Assembly: GCA_013138855.1 (NCBI GenBank)
Contig: WTBX01000056.1
Location: 1 to 5,859 of the forward strand
Direction: 5' to 3'
Origin: Methylococcaceae bacterium
GTDB lineage: Bacteria > Pseudomonadota > Gammaproteobacteria > Methylococcales > Methylomonadaceae
Length of the DNA stretch: 5,859 bases
The position numbers and the translations under genes are program-made. This document shows positions 1-5,828 of the stretch, in pieces. The notes under the pieces were generated by a model, which was not told where the DNA came from, searched no databases, and worked only from the letters and a program-made list of their open reading frames with translations. Numbering within the stretch: the stretch's first letter is position 1; each line of letters starts with the position of its first letter.

Positions 1-939
1 GCTTGGACAATACCGTTATGGTTATTAATCCTAATTGATTGGCTAAGCCCTAAAATCAATCCAGACAAACCTAAAGCTATCATTTCGGACGTTTACTACG
101 ATGCTATTTTATATAGCTTAGCTTTCCTGCAATTTTTGATTATCAGTCTATTACTCATCTACGCGAGTCAATTGCAATGGGATTCCATTAATGCCATCGT
201 TACTTCATTACTTAATCTGACCGCGATGAGAATTTTGGTGGGAACATCGTCTGGCAGTTCTGCGATTATTGTGGCGCATGAATTAATTCATCGACACCAG
301 CAGCATCAGCGTCTGTTAGGTCGTTTACTGTTATATACCGTGTGTTATGAACATTTTGTTATCGCGCATATTCGAGGACATCATCAAAGCGTGGCGACTC
401 CCGAAGATATTGCCACCGCGCGTTTAGGTGAAAGTTTTAAAAGCTATTGGAAAAGAGTTTACATAGCGCATTTTAAATATGCGTGGAATTCTGAGAAAAA
501 ACGCTTACAGAAAATCAAATCGCCGACAATATTTGCTAACTTGGTATTACAAGGGCTTATGATTGAAATCATGCTAGTGATATTAATAATTGCTGTTTTT
601 GGCTGGGTGGCGGCGTTTATTTTTTTATATCAGGCGTTGGCAGGTGTGCGTTTATTGGAAACGATTAATTATTTTCAACATTGGGGTTTAGAGCAAGGCA
701 AAGCTGGAAATACATTGGCATGGGTAAATCAATCTAGTTTTACCGAGTATGCCTTAATTGGCTTATCAAATCATATTAGCCATCATCAAAGCGCGGTGAC
801 TTCTTATCATAAGCTCCCCTATTCTGAGCTAGGTGCAAAAATGCCTTATGGTTATTTTGTGACTAATCTATGGGTGAAGTGGAATAATGATTCTTATCGA
901 CAAGTTTCTTCGACTATTTTGAAAAATTATCGCCCTTAA
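1..939 (+). CDS. AlkB-like membrane di-iron hydroxylase/desaturase, 5' partial
   Basis: The reading frame is open from base 1 to the TAA at 937-939, giving 312 visible residues. A TTG at 136 is internal, so the true start lies before the window; AlkB proteins usually have about 400 residues. Hydrophobic helices alternate with the family's histidine boxes: HELIH (residues 93-97), EHFxxxHxxGHH (117-128) followed by a VATPEDxATARxGE signature, NYFQHWGL (H227) and NHISHH (H258, H261, H262). These supply the nine histidines expected of a di-iron site. The family inserts oxygen into alkanes or related acyl chains in the inner membrane, using electrons from rubredoxin or ferredoxin. Two positions deviate from canonical AlkB: HNKGHH-type motifs are normally preceded by Glu where this protein has Ala122, and NYxEH is NYFQH. 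The fold and metal site are well supported. The substrate is not; a fatty-acyl hydroxylase or a desaturase-like enzyme is equally possible. Confidence 0.85.
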   Translation, partial: AWTIPLWLLILIDWLSPKINPDKPKAIISDVYYDAILYSLAFLQFLIISLLLIYASQLQWDSINAIVTSLLNLTAMRILVGTSSGSSAIIVAHELIHRHQQHQRLLGRLLLYTVCYEHFVIAHIRGHHQSVATPEDIATARLGESFKSYWKRVYIAHFKYAWNSEKKRLQKIKSPTIFANLVLQGLMIEIMLVILIIAVFGWVAAFIFLYQALAGVRLLETINYFQHWGLEQGKAGNTLAWVNQSSFTEYALIGLSNHISHHQSAVTSYHKLPYSELGAKMPYGYFVTNLWVKWNNDSYRQVSSTILKNYRP

Positions 940-993
940 ATACAAGATAATTAGATTATTTTGTTATGATGATTCACAGCATAACTATCAACA

Positions 994-3129
994 ATGGCGA
1001 GGAAAATGAAGGTCTTTAGTAGTTTATTATTTTTAAGTTTATTTTTAACAGCGTGCGATGTTTCACAACTTAATAACCCCTATGCTGAAAATGATGAACA
1101 ATTAAATGTACTGTATTCATCTTTTTCTGAGCGTCCTAAACATTTAGATCCTGCGGTATCGTATAGCTCGAATGAATATGCTTTTATTGCACAGATTTAC
1201 GAGCCACCGTATCAATATCATTATTTAAAACGTCCTTATCAGCTTGTCCCCTTAAGCGCGACTAAATTACCTAGTGTTCACTATTTAAATGCCGCAGGTG
1301 AAGTATTGCCTAGCGATGCTGAGGAAAAAGATATTGCTTTTAGTGATTATATTATTGATATACAGCAGGGGGTTAAATATCAACCACATCCCGCTTTAGC
1401 CAAAGATAAAGACGGTGGTTTTGCTTATCATCAACTGAGTGAACAGGTTTTAGCCGATATTCATAATTTGAATGATTTTGCAGAAACAGGTACGCGGGAA
1501 TTAATTGCTGAGGATTATGTTTATCAAATCAAGCGTCTTGCTCATCCTAAAATTCATTCACCGATTGCTGAGGTGATGAAGCATCATATTGAAGGTTTTG
1601 CGGAGTTTTCCAAGCAAGTTAAAACACAGCCCAAAACAGTGATAAAAGATATTGCGATGGGTGGTGTGCAAGCGTTGAGTCCTTATCGCTATAAAATTCG
1701 CATCAAAGGTAAATATCCACAGTTTCGCTTTTGGTTGGCGATGCCGTTCTTTGCTCCAATGCCGTGGGAAGCTGATGTTTTCTATGCGCAGCAAGGTTTG
1801 ATTGAACGTAATATTACTTTAGATTGGTATCCTATTGGTACGGGGGCGTATTTGTTGTCAGAAAATAATCCTAATCGGCGCATGGTGTTGAGTAAAAATC
1901 CTAACTTTCATGGTGAAAAATACCCTAAAGAAGGAGAGCAGGGTGACGCTGAACAAGGGTTATTAAAAGATGCTGGGAAAGGCTTACCTTTTATTGATAA
2001 AGTCGTTTATATCTTAGAAAAAGAAACTATTCCCTATTGGAATAAATTTTTACAAGGCTATTATGATGCCTCTGGCATTGCTTCTGACAGTTTCGATCAA
2101 GCCGTGCAGTTTTCCAGTGATGGCGATGCTAAATTAACAGGAACAATGCTGGAAAAAGAGATACGCTTGCAAACTTCGGTTGCCACGTCCATTTATTATC
2201 TGGGCTTTAATATGTTAGATAATGTCGTGGGTGGTAATACTGAAAAAAATCGAAAATTGCGTCAAGCCTTATCTATCGCCATTGATTATGAAGAATATAT
2301 TTCTATTTTTATGAATGGTCGTGGAATTGCAGCGCAAGGTATATTGCCGTTAGGTATTTATGGTTTTTCCGAAGGCAAAGAGGGGATTAATCCTTATGTT
2401 TATGATAAGAATAGGAAGCGTAAAGCAATTAATGAAGCTCAGGAATTATTAAAGCAAGCAGGTTATAAGGATGGTATCGACCCCGCCACAGGTGAAGCTT
2501 TAACGCTTTATTTTGATACGGCATCATCGAGTGTCGATGATAGACCGCGTATGAATTGGTTTAGAAAACAGTTTGAAAAATTAGGCATTAAATTAGTGAT
2601 ACGCGGAACGGATTACAACCGTTTTCAAGAAAAAATGCGTAATGGTAATGCGCAGATTTTTATCTGGGGCTGGAATGCCGATTACCCTGATCCTGAGAAT
2701 TTCTTTTTTCTATTATATGGTGCGAATGCCAAAGTGAAGCATGGAGGCGAGAACGCGGTAAATTATAATAACCCTGAGTTTAACGCGCTATTTGAAAAAA
2801 TGCGTAATATGGATAATGGGGAACAGCGTTATCAAATTATTCAAAAAATGCAGGAGATTGTTCGCCGAGATGCGCCGTGGGTTTTTGGTTTGCATCCGAA
2901 AGATTTTGTGCTGTCGCACAGTTGGTATCAAAATTTAAAGCCGAACTTAATGGCGAATAATACCCTTAAATATAAGCGTATTGATAGTGAAATGCGTGAG
3001 AAAAAGCGCGAACAATGGAATCAGGCGGTGTTTTTTCCGCTATTAATTGTAGTGGTTATTTTAGCGTTGTTATTTGTTCCAGCGATTCGCGCTTATAAAA
3101 AACGCTTAACTGCGACATTAAGCGAATAG
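994..3129 (+). CDS. Peptide/solute-binding lipoprotein of ABC transporter (SBP_bac_5 family) with C-terminal membrane anchor
   Basis: This is a 711-residue family-5 extracellular solute-binding protein, the class that delivers oligopeptides, dipeptides or nickel to Opp/Dpp-type ABC permeases. It begins with a lipoprotein signal peptide and lipobox LTAC (Cys21). The mature region opens with a typical family-5 segment (SERPKHLDPAVSYSSNEY), and the late part contains WGWNADYPDPENF, also characteristic. Residue +2 after Cys is Asp, the inner-membrane retention signal in enterobacteria. A second hydrophobic helix lies near residues 679-698, followed by a basic tail, so both ends may be anchored in the inner membrane. 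It is longer than the usual 500-600 residues. The start is uncertain: ATG at 994 has no clear Shine-Dalgarno sequence, while ATG at 1006 has GAGGA only 2 nt away; both keep the signal peptide. No permease or ATPase gene is visible, but genes could lie upstream of the window. The AlkB-like gene ends 54 bp upstream. Confidence 0.9.
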   Translation: MARKMKVFSSLLFLSLFLTACDVSQLNNPYAENDEQLNVLYSSFSERPKHLDPAVSYSSNEYAFIAQIYEPPYQYHYLKRPYQLVPLSATKLPSVHYLNAAGEVLPSDAEEKDIAFSDYIIDIQQGVKYQPHPALAKDKDGGFAYHQLSEQVLADIHNLNDFAETGTRELIAEDYVYQIKRLAHPKIHSPIAEVMKHHIEGFAEFSKQVKTQPKTVIKDIAMGGVQALSPYRYKIRIKGKYPQFRFWLAMPFFAPMPWEADVFYAQQGLIERNITLDWYPIGTGAYLLSENNPNRRMVLSKNPNFHGEKYPKEGEQGDAEQGLLKDAGKGLPFIDKVVYILEKETIPYWNKFLQGYYDASGIASDSFDQAVQFSSDGDAKLTGTMLEKEIRLQTSVATSIYYLGFNMLDNVVGGNTEKNRKLRQALSIAIDYEEYISIFMNGRGIAAQGILPLGIYGFSEGKEGINPYVYDKNRKRKAINEAQELLKQAGYKDGIDPATGEALTLYFDTASSSVDDRPRMNWFRKQFEKLGIKLVIRGTDYNRFQEKMRNGNAQIFIWGWNADYPDPENFFFLLYGANAKVKHGGENAVNYNNPEFNALFEKMRNMDNGEQRYQIIQKMQEIVRRDAPWVFGLHPKDFVLSHSWYQNLKPNLMANNTLKYKRIDSEMREKKREQWNQAVFFPLLIVVVILALLFVPAIRAYKKRLTATLSE

Positions 3130-3138
3130 TGTTATTCA

Positions 3139-3169
3139 GACCTCAAAGGTTTTAAAAACCTTTGAGGTC
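3139..3169. terminator. Near-perfect palindrome between convergent genes, probable bidirectional terminator
   Basis: Arms of 15 nt (GACCTCAAAGGTTTT at 3139-3153 and its exact reverse complement at 3155-3169) flank a single A. It lies 9 bp after the binding-protein stop and 10 bp from the stop of the convergent cysteine-rich gene, the right place for a terminator serving both strands. Neither side has a long T tract beyond the stem, so Rho-independent activity may be weak. The half-site AAACCTTTGAGGTCTT recurs at 4347-4379 in inverted order, so this is also a member of a dispersed repeat family. Confidence 0.65.
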
Positions 3170-3179
3170 TTATGCTCAA

Positions 3180-3359
3180 TCATTTTTTATCGCAACTTCC
3201 CACTTTACAGCCACAACTTTTACCACACCCTAAACCTTCTTCTTTTACTGCTCCTAATTCAGGATGCTTCGCAGCATAAACTCTGGCGGCTTGTTGAACC
3301 CAAATCCAGCCAGCACTCAGGGCAAAAATAACACCTATTGCAATTAAAAAATTAATCAT
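3180..3359 (-). CDS. Small single-helix membrane protein with C-terminal four-cysteine motif, NqrM-like architecture
   Basis: This 59-residue frame has ATG at 3359-3357, stop TGA at 3182-3180, and a clear Shine-Dalgarno GAGGA (3373-3369) 9 nt before the ATG. Residues 3-22 form one hydrophobic helix (FLIAIGVIFALSAGWIWVQ). The C-terminal part is short and ends GLGCGKSCGCKVGSCDKK, with Cys45, 49, 51 and 56 in the spacing CX3CXCX4C. A single helix followed by a compact Cys4 tail is the architecture of NqrM, which is needed to build the iron centre between NqrD and NqrE; NqrM also carries a CXC followed closely by another Cys, after a GGLG-type segment. RnfA and RnfE, homologues of NqrE and NqrD, are encoded just upstream on the same strand. 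A role in iron or iron-sulfur assembly for RnfAE is therefore an attractive inference, but not homology I can demonstrate. FeoB-associated Cys-rich membrane proteins are another family with similar layout. It is the last gene of the cluster. Confidence 0.8.
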   Translation of the reverse strand: MINFLIAIGVIFALSAGWIWVQQAARVYAAKHPELGAVKEEGLGCGKSCGCKVGSCDKK

Positions 3360-3368
3360 TTTAAAATT

Positions 3369-3373
3369 TCCTC
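3369..3373 (-). promoter_or_regulatory. Ribosome binding site of the Cys-rich small gene
   Basis: GAGGA on the minus strand sits in the 19-nt gap between the stop of the upstream 114-residue gene (3381-3379) and the ATG at 3359, at a spacing of 9 nt. It is one of the clearest ribosome binding sites in the cluster and is the main reason to accept the 59-residue frame as a gene. Confidence 0.7.
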
Positions 3374-3378
3374 AAAAG

Positions 3379-3723
3379 TTAGCGTCTGCGTTTTCGATTT
3401 CTGTTTTTTCTGGATGAAGACTTGGTTGGAGCGACGTAAATATCTTCGCCTTCTTCATCATATTCCTCTTCAATATCATAGTCTTCTTCGAGACCATCTC
3501 TTTCATATTTTTTAAATAAGGGGTCAAAGAGCATTGAAAAAGAGAGCAGTTTTGTAAATGCTAACACTGAAAAAGCACTACTAACCGTACCTATTACAGC
3601 GGCTATTTCAAAAGATATATTGGGGAATAACCAGACTAAAACAAAAGCAATACCTATGCTAAAAGCTAAAAATATAGCAAGAATAACGACAAAAAGGAGT
3701 GAAAGAGAAATTATAGTACCCAT
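3379..3723 (-). CDS. Uncharacterised membrane protein with acidic stretch and basic tail
   Basis: I do not recognise this family. The frame is chosen from ATG 3723, giving 114 residues; a TTG at 3759 would lengthen it by 12 but would begin inside rnfA. Residues 3-35 are strongly hydrophobic and residues 37-60 form a second membrane segment. Next come a strikingly acidic stretch at about 79-94 (EEDYDIEEEYDEEGED) and a basic end at 101-114 (KSSSRKNRNRKRRR). The tail is probably cytoplasmic, judging by its positive charges. The ATG lies 7 nt after the rnfA stop and has no evident ribosome binding site, which suggests translation coupled to rnfA. That coupling, and the 19-nt gap to the cysteine-rich gene, make it part of the same operon. 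A role as an accessory subunit or docking tail for the RnfA/RnfE pair is inference from position only. The biased tail could also be low-complexity with little sequence conservation. Confidence 0.7.
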   Translation of the reverse strand: MGTIISLSLLFVVILAIFLAFSIGIAFVLVWLFPNISFEIAAVIGTVSSAFSVLAFTKLLSFSMLFDPLFKKYERDGLEEDYDIEEEYDEEGEDIYVAPTKSSSRKNRNRKRRR

Positions 3724-3730
3724 ATTTAAT

Positions 3731-4321
3731 TTAAGCTGTGCTTCCGCCCAGCCCTGCAAATCCCATAAAAGTTAAAGATAAAATACCTGCGAGCATCATA
3801 CTTAATGCCGCAGCCTGTGTAATATTCGGTAAATTAGATAATTCTAATTTTTCTCTCAAACCTGCCATTAATACAATCGCTAAGCCAAATCCAGCTCCAG
3901 CACCTAAGCTAAAAGCCACCGATTGAAAAAAATCATAACCGCGTGAGGTTTGAAATAATGCCACCCCTAAAATTGCGCAGTTGGTGGTAATTAGCGGTAA
4001 AAAAATCCCCAATGCTCTAAATAAAGTCGGACTGAATTTTTTTAGAATCATCTCCACTAATTGTACGGATGAAGCAATTAAGGCGATGTAACTAATCAAC
4101 CGTAAAAATTCTAAATCAAATTTAACCAGAATAACGTTAATGCCATAAGCGCAGACTGAGCTAACAAACATCACAAACGTGGTTGCTAAACTCATATTAA
4201 AAGCAGTATCGCGTTTTGCAGAGACACCGACAAAGGGACATAAGCCTAAAAATAACGCTAATACAAAGTTATTGATTAAAAAGGCACTTAAAAAAATAAA
4301 ACTTAATGATTCGGGATTCAT
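3731..4321 (-). CDS. rnfA: Electron transport complex subunit RnfA/RsxA
   Basis: RnfA is a six-helix inner-membrane subunit of the Rnf/Rsx complex, which couples ferredoxin:NAD+ electron transfer to ion movement or keeps SoxR reduced. Family hallmarks are INNFVLALFLGLCPFVGVS (residues 16-34), TAFNMSLATTFVM and LGIFLPLITTNCAILGVAL (104-122). Cys28 and Cys115 match the two cysteines that, with the pair in RnfE, hold the intramembrane [2Fe-2S] cluster. Starting at ATG 4321 gives 196 residues, close to the usual 190-200; the TTG at 4348 lies in the repeat and is unlikely. No good Shine-Dalgarno precedes the ATG, and 25 nt upstream is a palindromic repeat. The GLCPF and TTNCA motifs favour RnfA over NqrE. 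Upstream is a Uma2 gene, then rnfE; downstream the 114-residue membrane protein starts 7 nt after the stop. No rnfB, C, D or G is adjacent. Confidence 0.93.
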   Translation of the reverse strand: MNPESLSFIFLSAFLINNFVLALFLGLCPFVGVSAKRDTAFNMSLATTFVMFVSSVCAYGINVILVKFDLEFLRLISYIALIASSVQLVEMILKKFSPTLFRALGIFLPLITTNCAILGVALFQTSRGYDFFQSVAFSLGAGAGFGLAIVLMAGLREKLELSNLPNITQAAALSMMLAGILSLTFMGFAGLGGSTA

Positions 4322-4346
4322 ACTATTCACATTCGGTTTGTGGCAC

Positions 4347-4379
4347 AAACCTCCGAGGTCTTGAAGACCTCGAAAGTTT
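4347..4379. repeat. Palindromic repeat between uma2 and rnfA
   Basis: A 33-bp inverted repeat is centred on G4363. The inner 19 bp, CGAGGTCTTGAAGACCTCG, are perfect; the outer 7 nt on each side pair with two mismatches. The left half AAACCTCCGAGGTCTT is the same module found in the palindrome at 3139-3169 (AAACCTTTGAGGTCTT), but here the modules point toward each other instead of away. The element overlaps the uma2 stop codon (4380-4378) by two bases and ends 25 nt before the rnfA ATG. It could act as a partial terminator or mRNA-processing hairpin that lowers rnfA expression relative to rnfE. Confidence 0.8.
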
Positions 4380-4935
4380 AAAAAATATCGCTAATTTGAA
4401 GATTAATATCAGCAAACTGTAAAGGTCGAATGCTATCACCTGCTGATAAAGTTTGTTGCTGCTGGTAGTCTTCACCTTTAGGTTGACGATAAACTTCTAA
4501 ACATTGATCGTTAAGATTCACAATCCAATAATCGCTAATATTATGTTGCGCATAAAGTTTGAGTTTTTCATTACGATCAAAAAATAAACTACTGTCTGAA
4601 ATTTCTACCAATAATAAAACATCGCCTGCGTTTGGGTGACGGTGTTTATAAAAATCAGCCGTAGGTTTTAACAGCATTAAATCAGGTTCTGGCTCTGAAA
4701 AATTATTGAGTTGCAAAGGGTTTTGAACACTTAGTACCGTTTCATCAGAGAGTTGTTTTCTGAAAAAATACACTAAGCCATTTAAATGACCTGAGTGTTT
4801 ATGACCTATCGGTGACATTTCAGTAATTTCTCCATTAAGTAATTCAAGATGCTGCTCAGGTTTAAACACGGCAGACATTTTATGCCATTCATTAATATTT
4901 ACGCGATGACGATGTGGAGCGACGACAGCAACCAT
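4378..4935 (-). CDS. Uma2 family PD-(D/E)XK nuclease-like protein (DUF820)
   Basis: This 185-residue protein has the layout of Uma2/DUF820 proteins, a PD-(D/E)XK restriction-nuclease fold of unknown biological role that is multiplied in cyanobacteria and some filamentous bacteria. Visible motifs are LELLNGEITEMSPIGHKH (31-47), EPEPDLMLL (81-89, catalytic Asp85), VLLLVEISDSSLFFDRNEKLKLYAQ (106-130, Glu111 and Lys124 or Lys126) and DYWIVNL (135-141). All expected catalytic acids and the lysine are present, so the protein may be active. The ATG at 4935 has GAGG 8 nt upstream. The gene starts 15 nt after the rnfE stop and lies on the same strand, so it is probably co-transcribed, yet nothing in its family links it to Rnf. 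It is bounded downstream by a palindromic repeat that touches its stop codon, consistent with late insertion into the rnfE-rnfA pair. I infer this from position. Confidence 0.88.
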   Translation of the reverse strand: MVAVVAPHRHRVNINEWHKMSAVFKPEQHLELLNGEITEMSPIGHKHSGHLNGLVYFFRKQLSDETVLSVQNPLQLNNFSEPEPDLMLLKPTADFYKHRHPNAGDVLLLVEISDSSLFFDRNEKLKLYAQHNISDYWIVNLNDQCLEVYRQPKGEDYQQQQTLSAGDSIRPLQFADINLQISDIF

Positions 4936-4950
4936 ATTTAAAGCCTCGTA

Positions 4951-5625
4951 TTAATTTGAAGAAGGAACAGTGCAATGACTTGCTGACTCTTCCGCAATCA
5001 ATTTACCTGTTTTACGTTGTTCTAAATAATTAAATAATAATAACCACGCACCTAAAACAATGAAACCACCTGGGGGTAAAATCATCACTACCCAAGGTTG
5101 AAAATCAGTGCTGAAAACTTGAATGCCTAATAATTGCCCCGCGCCTAATAATTCGCGCACACTGCCTAAAGCAATAAGGGCTAAAGTAAAGCCTAAGCCC
5201 ATCCCTAAAGCACTAACCACTGATTTAGTAAAACCATTTTTAGAAGCATAGGCTTCGGCACGACCTAAGATTAAGCAATTCACCACGATAAGCTGAATGA
5301 ATGCCCCTAATTTATTATGTAAATCTAAGCTAATCGCTTGAATTAAATAATCCACTAAGGTCACAAAAGTCGCAATGATAATAATATAAGCGGTGATGCG
5401 GATTTGTTTAGGGATGACTTTGCGTAACGCTGAAACCAAAGCATTAGAGCAGACTAAAACAAAAATCGTCGCCGCGCTCATGCCTAAAGAATTTTCCAAT
5501 GTATTAGTCACCGCGAGCGTAGGACAAAGCCCTAGCATCATCACAAACACTGGGTTTTCTTTCCACAATCCTGCGGTAAAAACATCAAGGGTTAAAGGTT
5601 TTTCAGTTTTTTCGAGTTGAGACAT
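4951..5625 (-). CDS. rnfE: Electron transport complex subunit RnfE/RsxE
   Basis: RnfE is the six-helix partner of RnfA in the Rnf/Rsx complex; the two sit in opposite orientation in the inner membrane and share one [2Fe-2S] cluster. Its 224 residues compare with about 230 in Escherichia coli RsxE. Recognisable segments are FTAGLWKENPVFVMMLGLCP (16-35, Cys34), LAVTNTLENSLGM, LIVVNCLILGRAEAYASKNG (112-131, Cys117), GLGFTLALIALGSVRELLG and LPPGGFIVLGAWLLL. The KENP start and VVNCLILGRAEA resemble Rnf from anaerobes as much as enterobacterial RsxE. The usually conserved Pro of FIPLIVxNC is Gln111. The C-terminal tail SHCTVPSSN has an extra cysteine. LGLCP favours RnfE over NqrD. The ATG at 5625 follows AAGAGG at a spacing of 5 nt. 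The gene heads the minus-strand cluster; rnfG, normally next to rnfE, is not found between it and the window edge. Confidence 0.93.
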   Translation of the reverse strand: MSQLEKTEKPLTLDVFTAGLWKENPVFVMMLGLCPTLAVTNTLENSLGMSAATIFVLVCSNALVSALRKVIPKQIRITAYIIIIATFVTLVDYLIQAISLDLHNKLGAFIQLIVVNCLILGRAEAYASKNGFTKSVVSALGMGLGFTLALIALGSVRELLGAGQLLGIQVFSTDFQPWVVMILPPGGFIVLGAWLLLFNYLEQRKTGKLIAEESASHCTVPSSN

Positions 5626-5640
5626 AATGACCTCTTTGGA

Positions 5641-5745
5641 AGTAAGTATTCACCTCCCCCTCTGGAAAAGGGGGATTGAGGGGGATTTATTTAATAAAAT
5701 CTCCCCTAACCCCTCTTTTTTTAAGAGGGGGACTGAACACTTACT
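5641..5745. repeat. 105-bp imperfect palindrome with terminal inverted repeats in the rnfE leader
   Basis: The ends AGTAAGTATTCA (5641-5652) and TGAACACTTACT (5734-5745) are inverted repeats differing at one of 12 positions. Inside, C-rich and G-rich blocks (CTCCCCCTCT, GGGGGATTGAGGGGGATTT, then AATCTCCCCTAACCCCTCT and AGAGGGGGA) pair across an A/T centre near 5690. Each arm also folds alone: CCCCTCTT at 5710-5717 pairs exactly with AAGAGGGG at 5723-5730 across a five-T loop. The composition contrasts with the AT-rich surroundings. GC-rich palindromes like this are typical dispersed intergenic repeats or miniature mobile elements. It ends 5 nt before the rnfE Shine-Dalgarno, so if transcription starts at the TATAAT box upstream it would be in the rnfE leader RNA. 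Confidence 0.85.
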
Positions 5746-5793
5746 GTTTTTTCACGCCTTAATAGTCAACGGCTTTAGGCATTTAAAGGTGTA

Positions 5794-5799
5794 ATTATA
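5794..5799 (-). promoter_or_regulatory. Candidate -10 box for the rnfE cluster
   Basis: A perfect TATAAT reads on the minus strand here, 168 bp upstream of the rnfE ATG. No convincing -35 hexamer lies 16-18 bp further upstream (the sequence there reads near ATCAATA), so an activator would be needed if it is real. In an AT-rich spacer a chance match is possible. Between it and rnfE I see the palindromic repeat at 5641-5745 and nothing coding. Confidence 0.35.
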
Positions 5800-5828
5800 C
5801 GCTGCTTATTATCCTTTATTGATACTCC

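Noticed and set aside
940..993. Promoter for the binding-protein gene, with TATGAT at 965-970
   Set aside because: No supporting -35 box at proper spacing, and the 54-bp gap to the AlkB-like gene allows readthrough; the match is too weak to list.
1558..1794. 78-residue minus-strand frame inside the binding-protein gene
   Set aside because: It lies entirely antisense to a well-supported coding region, and its translation shows no recognisable domain.
3738..3926. 62-residue + strand frame antisense to rnfA
   Set aside because: It is opposite a strongly conserved RnfA C-terminus and is a mirror of the coding frame; the product shows no family features.
4322..4348. N-terminal extension of rnfA to a TTG at 4348
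   Set aside because: The extra nine residues are encoded in or next to the palindrome, and RnfA homologues begin near the ATG at 4321.
4179..4364. 61-residue + strand frame antisense to the rnfA start
   Set aside because: It overlaps the conserved RnfA N-terminus and runs into the palindromic repeat.
5393..5620. 75-residue + strand frame antisense to rnfE
   Set aside because: It lies within the RnfE coding region with no ribosome binding site or recognisable domain.
3731..5625. Assignment of the pair as NqrD and NqrE of Na+-translocating NADH:quinone reductase
   Set aside because: GLCP, NNFVL and TTNCA or VVNC motifs fit RnfE and RnfA better, and no nqrA, B, C or F is present.
5641..5745. 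CRISPR-like repeat array
   Set aside because: The blocks form one palindrome and not evenly spaced direct repeats with unique spacers.
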